Below are positions 1 to 8,270 of a stretch of 64,000 nucleotides of DNA, in pieces. Source of the stretch: Mycolicibacterium sp. CR10. Lineage in GTDB: Bacteria > Actinomycetota > Actinomycetes > Mycobacteriales > Mycobacteriaceae. The translations under genes were made by a program, and so were the position numbers. The notes beneath the pieces were generated by a model, which had not been told where the DNA came from, did not search any database, and saw nothing but the letters and a program-made list of their open reading frames with translations. Numbering within the stretch: the stretch's first letter is position 1; each line of letters starts with the position of its first letter. The stretch covers positions 62,001 to 126,000 of the forward strand of contig NZ_STGE01000015.1 of NCBI RefSeq assembly GCF_005222675.1, written 5' to 3'.

Positions 1-1
1 C

Positions 2-415
2 GGCGGCACCAAGAACGGCATGCTCTTCGGTGATGCCGTCCTGGTGCGCCGTCCAGAGCACTTCGGCGGAATCCACTACGTGCAGAAGCAGATCGGCCAT
101 CTCGCAAGCAAGCATCGCTTCGTCGCGGCCCAGTTCCCGGCGATGCTCGAGGACGGCCTCTGGCTCGAGACGGCGGCACACGCCAACGCCATGGCCAAGA
201 AACTCAGCGAGGGCATGGTCGCACTAGGGCTGCCGCTGGCGTCGCCGACGGAGGCCAACGAGGTGTTCGTCGACCTCGACCCCGAAGTGCGCCAGAAGCT
301 GAGCCGGTCCTACGCCGTGCACCAACCCGACCTCGGCCTGCCGGCGGTCCGCTTCGTCTGTTCGTGGGCGACCACAAACGACGACGTCGACGGCGTGCTG
401 GCCGCGCTGCGCTAA
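2..415 (+). CDS. Low-specificity threonine aldolase-type PLP enzyme, C-terminal part (5' end cut by window)
   Basis: The frame is open from base 2 and ends at TAA 413-415, leaving 137 residues. The fragment opens with GGTKNG, the motif around the pyridoxal-phosphate lysine of threonine aldolases and related beta-eliminating lyases. The rest fits the C-terminal small domain of that fold, ending in a segment rich in FVCSWATT. The family cleaves L-threonine or allo-threonine to glycine and acetaldehyde in the cytoplasm. The start, the first half and any promoter lie outside the window, so the exact substrate cannot be judged. Confidence 0.85.
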   Translation, partial: GGTKNGMLFGDAVLVRRPEHFGGIHYVQKQIGHLASKHRFVAAQFPAMLEDGLWLETAAHANAMAKKLSEGMVALGLPLASPTEANEVFVDLDPEVRQKLSRSYAVHQPDLGLPAVRFVCSWATTNDDVDGVLAALR

Positions 416-575
416 AAACGCACCTATTCCTGAGAGATCGCGTCCAGATTCTCAGCCTCACCGAAACACCCTGCCCCCAAAGCTTTTCCACGATTCCGGC
501 CGCGCTCGCGGCGGGTGTCACCGTGCAGCGTCCGTATGGTGGATGGCGAGACACCAGACACAAAGGAGTGAACCG

Positions 576-1700
576 GTGACCCGATATCAGCTGCCCGATA
601 CCGCCGATCTGATCCGCCTGGGCGAGCCTCATGCCCACGCCATCACGGTGTACGCGCAGACCTCGCCCGCCCCCGACCAACGCGAGAACAATTTCCTCAC
701 GGCCAAGAGCGCCGTCGACCGTGCGCTGCGCGGTATCCGGGACCGTGGCACCCGGCACGCCGTCGAGCAGCAGCTTCGGGACCGGTGGACGGAGATCGCC
801 GAGTCCGACCTGTGGCTGCGACTGTCGCGGTCGCTGGCGATCTTCATCGCCGACGACTTCCACGAGGTCTTCGTGCTGCCCAACCGGCTGGAGAACCAGT
901 CGCAGATGGGCGCCTACTTCGACATCGGCCAGCTGGTCCGTGCGGTGATGACCCCACAGGAGGCCTACGCGCTGACGCTGTCGGCCAACGGCTGGAACCT
1001 GTGGAGGGCCACCGCAGCGGCCCGTGCCGAGGAGATGCCGCTGGTCGGCGAGTACGCCACCGATGTCGCCGAGGCGACCAATCGCGCGACGGTCCGCGAC
1101 CGCGACCACGTCGGCAGGCTCGTCGGCGACGAAGGCAAGAAGGTGCTGCTGGAGACCTACGCCAAGCGGGTGGCCGACGCGGTGAATTCCGAACTGGGAC
1201 ATGTCGACCCGTCTGCAACCCGGCCGCTGTTCGTCTTCGCGGCGGACCCGTTGCTGGAGATGTACCTCGGCCTCGACCACAAGCGCCAGACGGTCGCGGT
1301 GCGCGGCGGGTCCGATACGCTGCGGCCCGACCAGATCGACGATGCCATCCGCGCGTCACTGTCGACCATCAACGCCAGGCGCATCAACACCCTCGTCGAC
1401 GACATCGGTGACGGCGTGGCCCGCGGCCTGGTGGCCACCGACATCGCCGACATCGGCAAAGCGGCGATCTCGGGGGCGGTCTCGACGCTGGTGTACGACT
1501 TCACCGTCGACATCCTGGGAAGGCTCAACGCCGCCAACGGTCGCGTCACCTATGACGACAGCGGCTATGACCTGTTGTCCCGCATCGCGATCACGGTGCT
1601 CGACAAGGGCGGCGAGGTGATCGCGGTGCGGCCCGAGGAGGTCAACGCGACCATCTGGAACGGCACCGCGGTGGCGGGGTTGCGGTTTGCGCTGACCTGA
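576..1700 (+). CDS. baeRF (family 11-like) domain protein
   Basis: Predicted protein of 374 residues. The GTG at 576 is preferred because an AAAGGAG box (562-568) sits just upstream and the protein then begins VTRYQLPDTADL; an in-frame ATG at 543 lacks such a site. The sequence resembles the bacterial archaeo-eukaryotic release factor-like (baeRF) superfamily, with an N-terminal strand-rich part, a central FVFAADPLLEMY-type segment and a C-terminal eL30-like part ending in a VIAVRPEEV strand. These proteins are proposed to act on ribosomes or tRNA, but few have been tested. It stands alone between the aldolase and a convergent VOC gene. The family call is from memory of the sequence pattern. 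Confidence 0.65.
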   Translation: MTRYQLPDTADLIRLGEPHAHAITVYAQTSPAPDQRENNFLTAKSAVDRALRGIRDRGTRHAVEQQLRDRWTEIAESDLWLRLSRSLAIFIADDFHEVFVLPNRLENQSQMGAYFDIGQLVRAVMTPQEAYALTLSANGWNLWRATAAARAEEMPLVGEYATDVAEATNRATVRDRDHVGRLVGDEGKKVLLETYAKRVADAVNSELGHVDPSATRPLFVFAADPLLEMYLGLDHKRQTVAVRGGSDTLRPDQIDDAIRASLSTINARRINTLVDDIGDGVARGLVATDIADIGKAAISGAVSTLVYDFTVDILGRLNAANGRVTYDDSGYDLLSRIAITVLDKGGEVIAVRPEEVNATIWNGTAVAGLRFALT

Positions 1701-1721
1701 CGGTTTGCGTTGACCTGACGC

Positions 1722-2099
1722 TCATACCCACTGGACGAACTGCACGATGATGCCGTTGGGGTCCTCGAACTGGCAGTAGCGCTCACCCCACGGCTCGGTC
1801 TCGGGAGGCGTCACCGAGGTGGCGCCCGCCGAGCGCACCTTCTCGTACACCGCGTCAACGTCGTCGATGACGAACGCCAAAAGGACACCGTCCCCGGCAC
1901 TTCCGGCACGATGACGCGGCTTGAACGACGAGAGCCCGGTGCGCAGATAGACCACGTTCGTCCCGCCGTCCGGATGACTCAACGACACGAACCCGTCGGC
2001 CTGCATCGCAGTGGTGTAGCCGACGTGGCGAATCAGGAAGTCGGCGGACGCCTGCGGGTCGGCGACGTTCAGGGACACCGCGGTGGCTGAGATGTTCAT
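1722..2099 (-). CDS. VOC (glyoxalase/bleomycin-resistance fold) family protein
   Basis: A 125-residue protein starting at ATG 2099-2097. It has the vicinal-oxygen-chelate layout: a first beta-alpha-beta module (AVSLNVADPQASADFLIRHVG), then a second with AFVIDDVDAVYEKV, and a closing strand PWGERYCQFEDPNGIIVQFVQW. The glutamates and DPNG turn are typical. Members include lyases, dioxygenases and antibiotic-binding proteins, and nothing here fixes the substrate. It is divergent from a TetR gene at 2172 across a 72-bp spacer with a long inverted repeat, so it is probably the target of that regulator. Confidence 0.85.
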   Translation of the reverse strand: MNISATAVSLNVADPQASADFLIRHVGYTTAMQADGFVSLSHPDGGTNVVYLRTGLSSFKPRHRAGSAGDGVLLAFVIDDVDAVYEKVRSAGATSVTPPETEPWGERYCQFEDPNGIIVQFVQWV

Positions 2100-2107
2100 C
2101 CGAATGC

Positions 2108-2157
2108 CTTTCTCGTATGCTGTACGTGAAATATTATCCGTATTGCGTACGAGAAAG
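2108..2157. promoter_or_regulatory. Inverted-repeat operator between VOC and TetR genes
   Basis: The 72-bp divergent spacer carries two 13-bp arms, CTTTCTCGTATGC at 2108-2120 and GCGTACGAGAAAG at 2145-2157, which are reverse complements at 12 of 13 positions. The centre (2121-2144) is AT-rich and contains ATATTAT. This is the layout expected for autoregulation by the TetR protein at 2172 and control of the VOC gene. Binding itself is inferred. Confidence 0.65.
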
Positions 2158-2171
2158 CAAAGGAGCTGTTT

Positions 2172-2888
2172 GTGGACACCGTCGGCCTGCTGTGGCGTCA
2201 CGAGGCGCAGGAACCGCCGCGACGGGGTCGGCCCCCGAAGCTGACGACGGATCAGGTGGTGGCCGCGGCGATCGCGGTGGCCGACCGGGCAGGGCTGTCC
2301 TTCACGCTGCGCGACGTTGCCGCAGCGCTGGACGCGCCGGTGATGTCGCTGTACTCCTACGTGGACAGCCGGGAGCAACTGCTCGAGCTCATGGTCGACC
2401 AGTGCCGCCTCGACATGGCCCACACCGATCAGGACGGCGGGTGGACCGAGCGGCTGGCCGCGGTGGCCGCGGACAACGCACGGTTGTTCGACGGCCACCC
2501 GTGGCTCGCCGACATCGAATCCGAACGCGCCATCCTGGGCCCCGGAACGCTGGCCAAGTATGAGCGGGAACTTGTTGCTGTGCAATCGCTTCCGCTCTCC
2601 GATGTGGCGCGCGATGCGGCGCTGACCCTCGTTGTGGACTTCGTCCGGTCCAGCGCCAGGGCCAAAGCACATGCCCGACGCGAGCGTGAGCAGGAGGCGC
2701 CCGAGCAGTGGTGGGAGCGCGAAGGCGCCAGGCTCGCCGCACTCGGGGTTGCCGAGCGCTTTCCCCTGGCGTCGCGCATCGGTACCGCCGCCGGGCAGGC
2801 GCAGAACGCGGCGACCGACGCCGACGCGGCACACGAGTTCGGGCTGAAGATCATCCTCGCCGGGCTCGCGTCGCTCGAAAAGCGTTGA
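2172..2888 (+). CDS. TetR family transcriptional regulator (TetR/AcrR, TetR_C_1-like)
   Basis: 238 residues from GTG 2172, with AAAGGAG 9-10 bases upstream. Residues 17-75 hold the DNA-binding domain: RRGRPPKLTTDQVVAAAIAVAD, then the helix-turn-helix FTLRDVAAALDAPVMSLYSYVDSREQL. The C-terminal half is a helical ligand-binding region. The RRGRPPKL arm and the SLYSYV turn are typical of tetracycline-repressor-like members. It is divergent from the VOC gene and shares the inverted repeat at 2108-2157, so it probably represses both genes and is relieved by a small molecule that the VOC protein may handle. The ligand is unknown. Confidence 0.88.
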   Translation: MDTVGLLWRHEAQEPPRRGRPPKLTTDQVVAAAIAVADRAGLSFTLRDVAAALDAPVMSLYSYVDSREQLLELMVDQCRLDMAHTDQDGGWTERLAAVAADNARLFDGHPWLADIESERAILGPGTLAKYERELVAVQSLPLSDVARDAALTLVVDFVRSSARAKAHARREREQEAPEQWWEREGARLAALGVAERFPLASRIGTAAGQAQNAATDADAAHEFGLKIILAGLASLEKR

Positions 2889-2895
2889 ACACGTG

Positions 2896-3861
2896 TCAGT
2901 TCGGCGCAGAATCCCACCACGCCAGCACCCGCAACGCGTACAGCGTCACCCACTTGGACGGCTCGCCGCTGGGCACGTCGACCTCGAACCACACCCGACC
3001 GGGGTGGGGCCGCCCCTGCAGCCACCGGCCGTCCAGTTGCCGGGCGGCACGGATCATGTCGATCGCCGGAGCCATCCGCGGATCCGGCGGGCGGCCGTCC
3101 ACACGTGCCGCCTCCCGAAAGTAATCCGCGGCATTGAGCACGCTGTAGCACCACCGGAACGGGTAGGTGAAGTTATCCACCCACGGCCCCACCCGTTCGC
3201 CGGTCGACAACCGGCGCAACAGGTTCCGCTGCAACAGGTACTCCTGCCCGGACACTCGGGCGGCACGGGCCTCCGCAGAACCCCCCGCCTCGGTCTCATA
3301 GGCGAGTAACCCCTTGAGGGAGTTCAGGGTCGAGTGGTAGGACGACCGCGTGGAACCGTCCACCCATTCGCAGTTCCAGCCGCCGTCGGCAAGGCGGTGT
3401 TCGACGAACCAGTCGACGATCCCGCTGACGTCGGCACCCAGCCACACTCCGTTGGCGACGGTCCAGGCGTTGATGCAGCAGTCCACCTCGCCGCCCCAGT
3501 ACGGCAGGTCGTCATACTCCCAGCGACTGTTGGCGGCAAGCAGTTCAGCGGTTCCCCGTAGGACGGCGGGGTCGAGGCCCCACTCGCGCAACGCATTCAG
3601 CGTCCACGTCGTCGCCGTCCACGGCTGCCCCTCGGTGTCCACGGAGTCGAAGTCGAAGCCTGCCGGGAAGAACGCGCCGCCCGCCCACTGCCCGTCGGGG
3701 TCCTGAAGCCCGAGCAGGCGCGCGCCGAAGCCTTCGGTGGCGATCCGGGCTCGCGTCGCCTCCCACACCGCGGAGGTTTCGCCCGCGAGATCGCGCTCCA
3801 CCTGCCAGCGCAGCGCCGGGTCGGAGTCCAGCAGCCAATCGATGATGTGGTCGGGCGCCAT
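2896..3861 (-). CDS. Prenyltransferase/squalene-cyclase-like alpha-alpha barrel protein
   Basis: 321 residues if started at ATG 3861 (MAPDHIIDWLL); the open frame continues further upstream, but that extension looks non-coding. Several helical repeats with aromatic motifs recur, including DGQWAGGAFFP, DGGWNCEW and DGRWLQGRPHPGR, as in the prenyltransferase/squalene-oxidase repeat superfamily. The DxDD motif of true squalene-hopene cyclases is not evident, so a cyclase activity should not be assumed. It converges on the TetR gene with only 7 bp between the stops and is divergent from the amine oxidase at 4004. Confidence 0.7.
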   Translation of the reverse strand: MAPDHIIDWLLDSDPALRWQVERDLAGETSAVWEATRARIATEGFGARLLGLQDPDGQWAGGAFFPAGFDFDSVDTEGQPWTATTWTLNALREWGLDPAVLRGTAELLAANSRWEYDDLPYWGGEVDCCINAWTVANGVWLGADVSGIVDWFVEHRLADGGWNCEWVDGSTRSSYHSTLNSLKGLLAYETEAGGSAEARAARVSGQEYLLQRNLLRRLSTGERVGPWVDNFTYPFRWCYSVLNAADYFREAARVDGRPPDPRMAPAIDMIRAARQLDGRWLQGRPHPGRVWFEVDVPSGEPSKWVTLYALRVLAWWDSAPN

Positions 3862-4003
3862 AACCGTGACTGTAGCGGCGCGCCGGTACTTGCTCAGGCA
3901 AGCGAGACCGCTGAAGCATATTGACTCCACCGGCAGTAAGGAGTAGGCCAGATCGTGATACGCCCGGCTTAACGGCTGCGTGGACAACTGACCGGGGACA
4001 GTC

Positions 4004-5368
4004 ATGGTGGACGTGGATTATTGCGTGGTCGGTGCGGGATTCGCTGGGCTGACGGCGGCTCTGCGACTCAAACAGGGCGGTCACTCGGTGATGCTGCTCG
4101 AGGCCCGCGACCGCGTGGGCGGGCGGACGTTCACCGAAACCCGTGACGACGGAACGTGGATCGATCGCGGCGGTGCCTGGATCGGGCCGGGGCAGGACCG
4201 GATCTATGCTCTGATGAACGAGTTCGGGATACGCAGCTACAAGCAGTTCGTCGACGGCGACGCGATGATGTTCATCGGCGGCAAGAAGTACCGCTACCAG
4301 GGCACCATACCGCTGTCGATGAGCCCGTTCGCGGTCGCCAACATCGGCGCGGTGTTCCTGGAGCTCACCCAGATGTGCAAATCGATACCCGCCGAGGCGC
4401 CCTGGGAGGCGCCGAAGGCACGCAAGTGGGATCAGCTGACGTGGTCGAAATGGTTGGACGGCAACACCTTGTCCAAGCCGGCCCGCGACCTGTTGGAATC
4501 CTCCGTCGCCGGGCTGTACACCTCGGCGGCCTCAGAACTGTCGCTGCTGTTCGTGCTCTATCAGATGGCAGCGGCGGGCGGGCCGAGCTTTGTCCTCGGC
4601 GTCAAGGACGCCGCCGAGGACGCTCGGCCCGTGGGTGGGATGGGCGCGATCCACCGGGCTATCACCGCTGAACTCGTTGATGCCATTCATCTTTCGCAGC
4701 CGGTGCGCAGCATCACCCAGGACCGTGACGGCGTCACCGTGCGTGCCGATGACCTGGTGGTGCGCGCCCGCCGCGCCATCGTCGCGGTGCCGATCGCCAT
4801 TGCGTCACACATCATCTACGAGCCTGCGCTGTCGGTGGACCGCACCTTCCTGCATCAGCGGATGCCCAGCGGGGCGGTCTTCAAGATTGCGCTGATCTAC
4901 GACGAACCCTTCTGGCGGGCCGACGGTCTATCGGGTCAGTCGTTCGCGCCGGGTTCACCGGCCAACCTCACCATCGATTCCTGCACCGACGCCGGGACAC
5001 CCGGGATGTTGACCGTCATCACCGAGGGACGCGAAGCGCGCGACCTCTGCACGCTGACCGACACCGAACGCCGTCAGGCGGTGCTCGCCGCGGTCGCCGA
5101 GCGTTTCGGCGACAAGGCTCTCTCTCCCAACGAGTACCTGGAACAGAACTGGACGGTGGACCGCTACTCCGGTGGCGGGATGATCTCGCACACCCCGCCC
5201 GGGGTGCTCACCGAGTTCGGGCCTGCACTGCGGGAGCCGTGCGGCCGAATCCACTGGGCGGGAACAGAATCGTCGGCCGTCATGTACGGCTTCATCGACG
5301 GCGCGGTGCGCTCCGGCGAGCGGGCCGCGGTCGAGGTCGTCACACACGAGGTGCTGGCGCCGGCCTGA
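4004..5368 (+). CDS. Flavin monoamine oxidase family FAD-dependent oxidoreductase
   Basis: 454 residues from ATG 4004. The N-terminus is a textbook FAD Rossmann site: GxGxxG at residues 10-15 (GAGFAG), the ribose-binding Glu33, and RVGGR at 37-41. The C-terminus has HWAGTESSAVMYGFIDGA, the second FAD contact of the amine oxidase family. These enzymes oxidise amines to imines with O2 and release peroxide. It has no signal peptide or membrane tail, so it is probably cytoplasmic. It is followed 38 bp later by a serine hydrolase on the same strand. The natural amine is unknown. Confidence 0.85.
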   Translation: MVDVDYCVVGAGFAGLTAALRLKQGGHSVMLLEARDRVGGRTFTETRDDGTWIDRGGAWIGPGQDRIYALMNEFGIRSYKQFVDGDAMMFIGGKKYRYQGTIPLSMSPFAVANIGAVFLELTQMCKSIPAEAPWEAPKARKWDQLTWSKWLDGNTLSKPARDLLESSVAGLYTSAASELSLLFVLYQMAAAGGPSFVLGVKDAAEDARPVGGMGAIHRAITAELVDAIHLSQPVRSITQDRDGVTVRADDLVVRARRAIVAVPIAIASHIIYEPALSVDRTFLHQRMPSGAVFKIALIYDEPFWRADGLSGQSFAPGSPANLTIDSCTDAGTPGMLTVITEGREARDLCTLTDTERRQAVLAAVAERFGDKALSPNEYLEQNWTVDRYSGGGMISHTPPGVLTEFGPALREPCGRIHWAGTESSAVMYGFIDGAVRSGERAAVEVVTHEVLAPA

Positions 5369-5406
5369 CGCGATGAGTTCGGCCGGCGCGTACGGTCGGT
5401 ACCGGT

Positions 5407-6543
5407 ATGCGCATCGATGAAGTACTCGACAAGGCCCTCGCCGACGGTCAAATCCCCGGTGCCGTCGCCGCGGTGACGGCACCCGGCCGCGGCCCGGTGG
5501 TTTATGTCGGCGGCGACGACGGCTCCGGCACGCCGCTGCGACGCGACACCATCATGCGGATCGCGTCCATCTCCAAGCCCATCGTCACGGCGGCGGCACT
5601 GACCTTTGTGGATGCCGGCGACATCGCTCTGGGAGATCCGATCACCCGATGGCTGCCCGAACTCGCGGACCGGCCGGTGCTTCGCGCCGATGACGGCGCG
5701 CTGCACGACACGGTCGCGGCCGAGCGGGAGGTCACCGTCGAGGACGTCCTGACGTTCCGGTGCGGGGACGGCATGTTGCCGCGATTCCCGATGGATGCGC
5801 CGATTCAGTTGGCTTACGCCGCTGCGCAACTCGGTAGTGACGGGCCGCCCGGGCGTTACGAACTCCCGGCGCCCGACGAGTGGATCCGGCGGTTGGCCGG
5901 GCTGCCAATGATCGCCCAGCCGGGGTCGGCGTGGCTGTATCAGACGCCGTCGGATCTGCTCGGGGTGTTGCTGGCGCGGGCCGCCGATCGGCCGCTGCCC
6001 GAGCTGCTGGCGGAGCGGATCTTCGAGCCGGCGGGCATGACGGACACAGCGTTCCACGTTCCCGCCGACAAGCGGGAACGATTCATCCCGCAGTGGATTC
6101 CGACCGAAGACGGCCGCCAGATGTTCGACCCGGTCGACGGAATGTGGGCCGCGCCGCCCCAGTTCCCCATGGGCTCATCGGGTTTGGTGTCGACGATCGA
6201 TGACCTGGTGGCGTTCACCGACGCGCTGCGGGACGGCCGGTTGATCTCTGAGGAGTCGCTGACGGCGATGACGACCGACCATCTGACGGCGCCTCAGCGC
6301 GAGGCTGCCGCCGCGTATCTGGACGGTGCGGGGTGGGGGTTCGGGCAGTGCGTCGAGCCCAGCGGGTACTACGGGTGGGACGGCGGCCTGGGCACCGGTT
6401 GGCGCACGGACCCGACGACAGGCGTGGCGGACATCCTGCTCACGCAGGTGATGTGGACAGGCCCGCAGGATTCGGCGCTGGTCACCCGGTTCCGCGACGC
6501 AGCACACGCGTCATCGACCGCCGGCGACGTCAACCAGCTGTGA
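5407..6543 (+). CDS. Beta-lactamase-fold serine hydrolase (esterase/PBP4-like)
   Basis: 378 residues from ATG 5407, with no signal peptide, so probably cytoplasmic. The catalytic SxxK tetrad is S54-I-S-K57 in the context RIASISKPIVTAAAL. A tyrosine in WLYQTPSDLLGVLLA sits where the YxN motif is expected, with threonine rather than asparagine, as in EstB-like esterases. The closing region GWDGGLGTGW is in the place of the KTG box. Members hydrolyse esters or D-amino-acid bonds more often than beta-lactams. It may share a transcript with the amine oxidase upstream. Confidence 0.85.
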   Translation: MRIDEVLDKALADGQIPGAVAAVTAPGRGPVVYVGGDDGSGTPLRRDTIMRIASISKPIVTAAALTFVDAGDIALGDPITRWLPELADRPVLRADDGALHDTVAAEREVTVEDVLTFRCGDGMLPRFPMDAPIQLAYAAAQLGSDGPPGRYELPAPDEWIRRLAGLPMIAQPGSAWLYQTPSDLLGVLLARAADRPLPELLAERIFEPAGMTDTAFHVPADKRERFIPQWIPTEDGRQMFDPVDGMWAAPPQFPMGSSGLVSTIDDLVAFTDALRDGRLISEESLTAMTTDHLTAPQREAAAAYLDGAGWGFGQCVEPSGYYGWDGGLGTGWRTDPTTGVADILLTQVMWTGPQDSALVTRFRDAAHASSTAGDVNQL

Positions 6544-6584
6544 CGTCGGTTTTGGTGCGAGCGGACACCGGGTAGCCCCCGGGT

Positions 6585-6719
6585 ATGAACAGCGCACCCG
6601 CCGAGCAACCCGAACGGCTCACCCCCGTCGAGGTGCCGGAACGGCTCACACCGGACGACATCCCCGATACACCCGTCACTCCTTCGCCTGCGCCCGATCC
6701 GGGACCTGCCCACAAGTAG
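6585..6719 (+). CDS. Possible small proline-rich protein, 44 aa
   Basis: A short open frame, ATG 6585 to TAG 6717-6719, begins 41 bp after the hydrolase gene and encodes MNSAPAEQPERLTPVEVPER and onward. The hexapeptide PERLTP occurs twice and the C-terminal half is nearly all Pro, Asp, Thr and Ala, ending GPAHK. The composition is acidic and probably disordered. No good ribosome site is visible. It may be a real small gene, since the third codon positions are GC-rich and the repeat is at the protein level, but this is not secure. Function unknown. Confidence 0.35.
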   Translation: MNSAPAEQPERLTPVEVPERLTPDDIPDTPVTPSPAPDPGPAHK

Positions 6720-7086
6720 CAGCGATGTCCGCCGATCGCGACGCGTCCTACGCGCGTCCGTCGGTCGGGAACCCCTGACGGTCCGAAGCCGTCATCAACT
6801 GGTGACGCCCCTGCGGAGACGTGCGGCCGCCGACGCCGCCGGTCTCTGTGTGGCTCGCCGAATTGCAGCAACACAAGAGACCGACGCGTCGACACAGGCA
6901 TCGCCCAACCCCTCGACTGCGCGTGCCCGGTGGGTCACGGGCATCCTATAGAAACGAAAATGTTTTTGGTGAACGAGTGCGTTTCTGGGAGATTTCCGCC
7001 CGGCAGCGCCAAGGTGGATGGGACCGAAGCCGGCGTCGCGACCCCTTACAGTGGGCGAGGCACACTCACGGCAAGGAGGCCACCGC
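6720..7086. other. Non-coding stretch upstream of the coupled TetR genes
   Basis: No convincing gene on either strand. It contains one copy of the 22-bp palindrome also found at 33180 and 39788 (here 6788-6809). It also holds an AT-rich inverted repeat with arms AGAAACG (6950-6956) and CGTTTCT (6980-6986), and a possible -10 hexamer TACAGT near 7047. The inverted repeat is a reasonable operator for the TetR protein that follows. Confidence 0.45.
6788..6809 (+). repeat. 22-bp palindrome family, copy 1
   Basis: Arms GCCGTCA and TGACGCC are separated by 8 bp. The same arm-8-arm geometry recurs at 33180-33201 and 39788-39809 with arms GTCGTCA and TGACGAC. This copy is the most diverged. Confidence 0.4.
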
Positions 7087-7689
7087 GTGACCAAGCGGCT
7101 CGCTTCCGGCCGTCATCACCTCACGCGCGACGAGGTGGCGGCTGACCAGCGGCGTCGGCTGTTCAAGGCGCTCGCGGCGGTCATGGTCGAGAAGGGCTAC
7201 ACCAGCACCACGGTCGAGGACCTGATCAAGCACGCCCAAGTCTCTCGAGCGACCTTCTACCAGCACTTCGACTCCAAGCAGGACTGCTTCATGTCCGGCT
7301 ATGCCCGCAGCCAGCGACTCATCATCGAGTTCATCATGGCGGTGCCCGAGGCCGGTACGACCATGCAGCGTTTCGGCGTCATGCTGAGCAAGTATCTCGG
7401 CTACATGGCCCACGACCCGGCCACCGCCAGGCTCTTTCTCGTCGAGGTGTACGCCGCAGGTCCCGAAGCCATGCAGCGCAGGCTCGAGCTGCAGCAGGAG
7501 TTCGTCGTCGGTGTGGCCAACATCTTCAACATTCACACCCAGGCTGACCGGTTCGCCTGCCAGGCCCTGGTCGCGGCCATCTCGACGCTCGTCACGAACG
7601 CGCTGATCGCCGGCGACGCCGATGCCGTCCGTGCCCTGGACAAGCCCATCCTGGAGTTCGCCGAACGCGTCCTCGGCGGATCCGTCTAG
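7087..7689 (+). CDS. TetR family transcriptional regulator
   Basis: 200 residues from GTG 7087, chosen for the AAGGAGG box ending 7 bp upstream; an in-frame upstream ATG at 7018 lacks a site. The helix-turn-helix TTVEDLIKHAQVSRATFYQHFDSKQDCF is classic TetR. The C-terminal half is a helical sensor domain. The stop codon shares its last base with the GTG of the next TetR gene (TAGTG), so the two are translationally coupled and likely form a regulatory pair. The target is not visible in the immediate vicinity unless it is the kinase or the pair itself. Confidence 0.88.
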   Translation: MTKRLASGRHHLTRDEVAADQRRRLFKALAAVMVEKGYTSTTVEDLIKHAQVSRATFYQHFDSKQDCFMSGYARSQRLIIEFIMAVPEAGTTMQRFGVMLSKYLGYMAHDPATARLFLVEVYAAGPEAMQRRLELQQEFVVGVANIFNIHTQADRFACQALVAAISTLVTNALIAGDADAVRALDKPILEFAERVLGGSV

Positions 7690-8267
7690 TGCCGGCTGCC
7701 GATCCGCCATTGGGCAGGCGGGAACGCAAGAAGATGCAGACCCGGTACGCGATCCGCCGGGAGGCGTTTCGGCTGTTCAAGCAGAACGGCTACGCGGACA
7801 CGACCATCGATCAGATCGCCGACGCCGCCGAGATCTCGCCACGCACCTTCTACCGCTATTTCGGCGTCAAAGAAGCGGTGTTGCTCTCCGACGACCATAT
7901 ATCGCCCATCGTCGCGGCCTTCGTGGCCGCTCCGCGTGAGCTGACGCTGGTGGCCGCGTACCGACACGCTGTGGCCAAGGTCTTCGGGGCGCTGTCGCAG
8001 GAACAACGCGACGACGCCATCGCCGGCCAGCAGATGATGTACGGGATTCCCGAGGCCCGCGGCCTGCTGTACACCGAATACGTCCGCTTGATCGGCCTCA
8101 TCGCGCAGGCAATCGAAGCCCGCCTCGAAGAACCGACCGACGAGGTCGAGCGGCGGGCGCTCGCCGGCGCGATCGTCGGCGTCTTGATCGCCGCGTCGCA
8201 CAACAATCCGTTCCCCGAAGACGCCCTGCTGCAGTCACTGTCGATTCTCGACGCCCGGCTGCGCTGA
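7689..8267 (+). CDS. TetR family transcriptional regulator, coupled to the preceding one
   Basis: 192 residues beginning at GTG 7689, overlapping the previous stop by one base. The N-terminus RRERKKMQTRYAIRREAFRLF leads into the helix-turn-helix TTIDQIADAAEISPRTFYRYFGVKEAV. The two tandem regulators are clearly different sequences, not a recent duplication. The gene ends 3 bp before the stop of the convergent kinase gene, with no room for separate terminators. Confidence 0.88.
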   Translation: MPAADPPLGRRERKKMQTRYAIRREAFRLFKQNGYADTTIDQIADAAEISPRTFYRYFGVKEAVLLSDDHISPIVAAFVAAPRELTLVAAYRHAVAKVFGALSQEQRDDAIAGQQMMYGIPEARGLLYTEYVRLIGLIAQAIEARLEEPTDEVERRALAGAIVGVLIAASHNNPFPEDALLQSLSILDARLR

Positions 8268-8270
8268 GGG

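Noticed and set aside
204..1280. Long minus-strand frame opposite the baeRF-like gene
   Set aside because: No recognisable domain; a shadow of the plus-strand gene.
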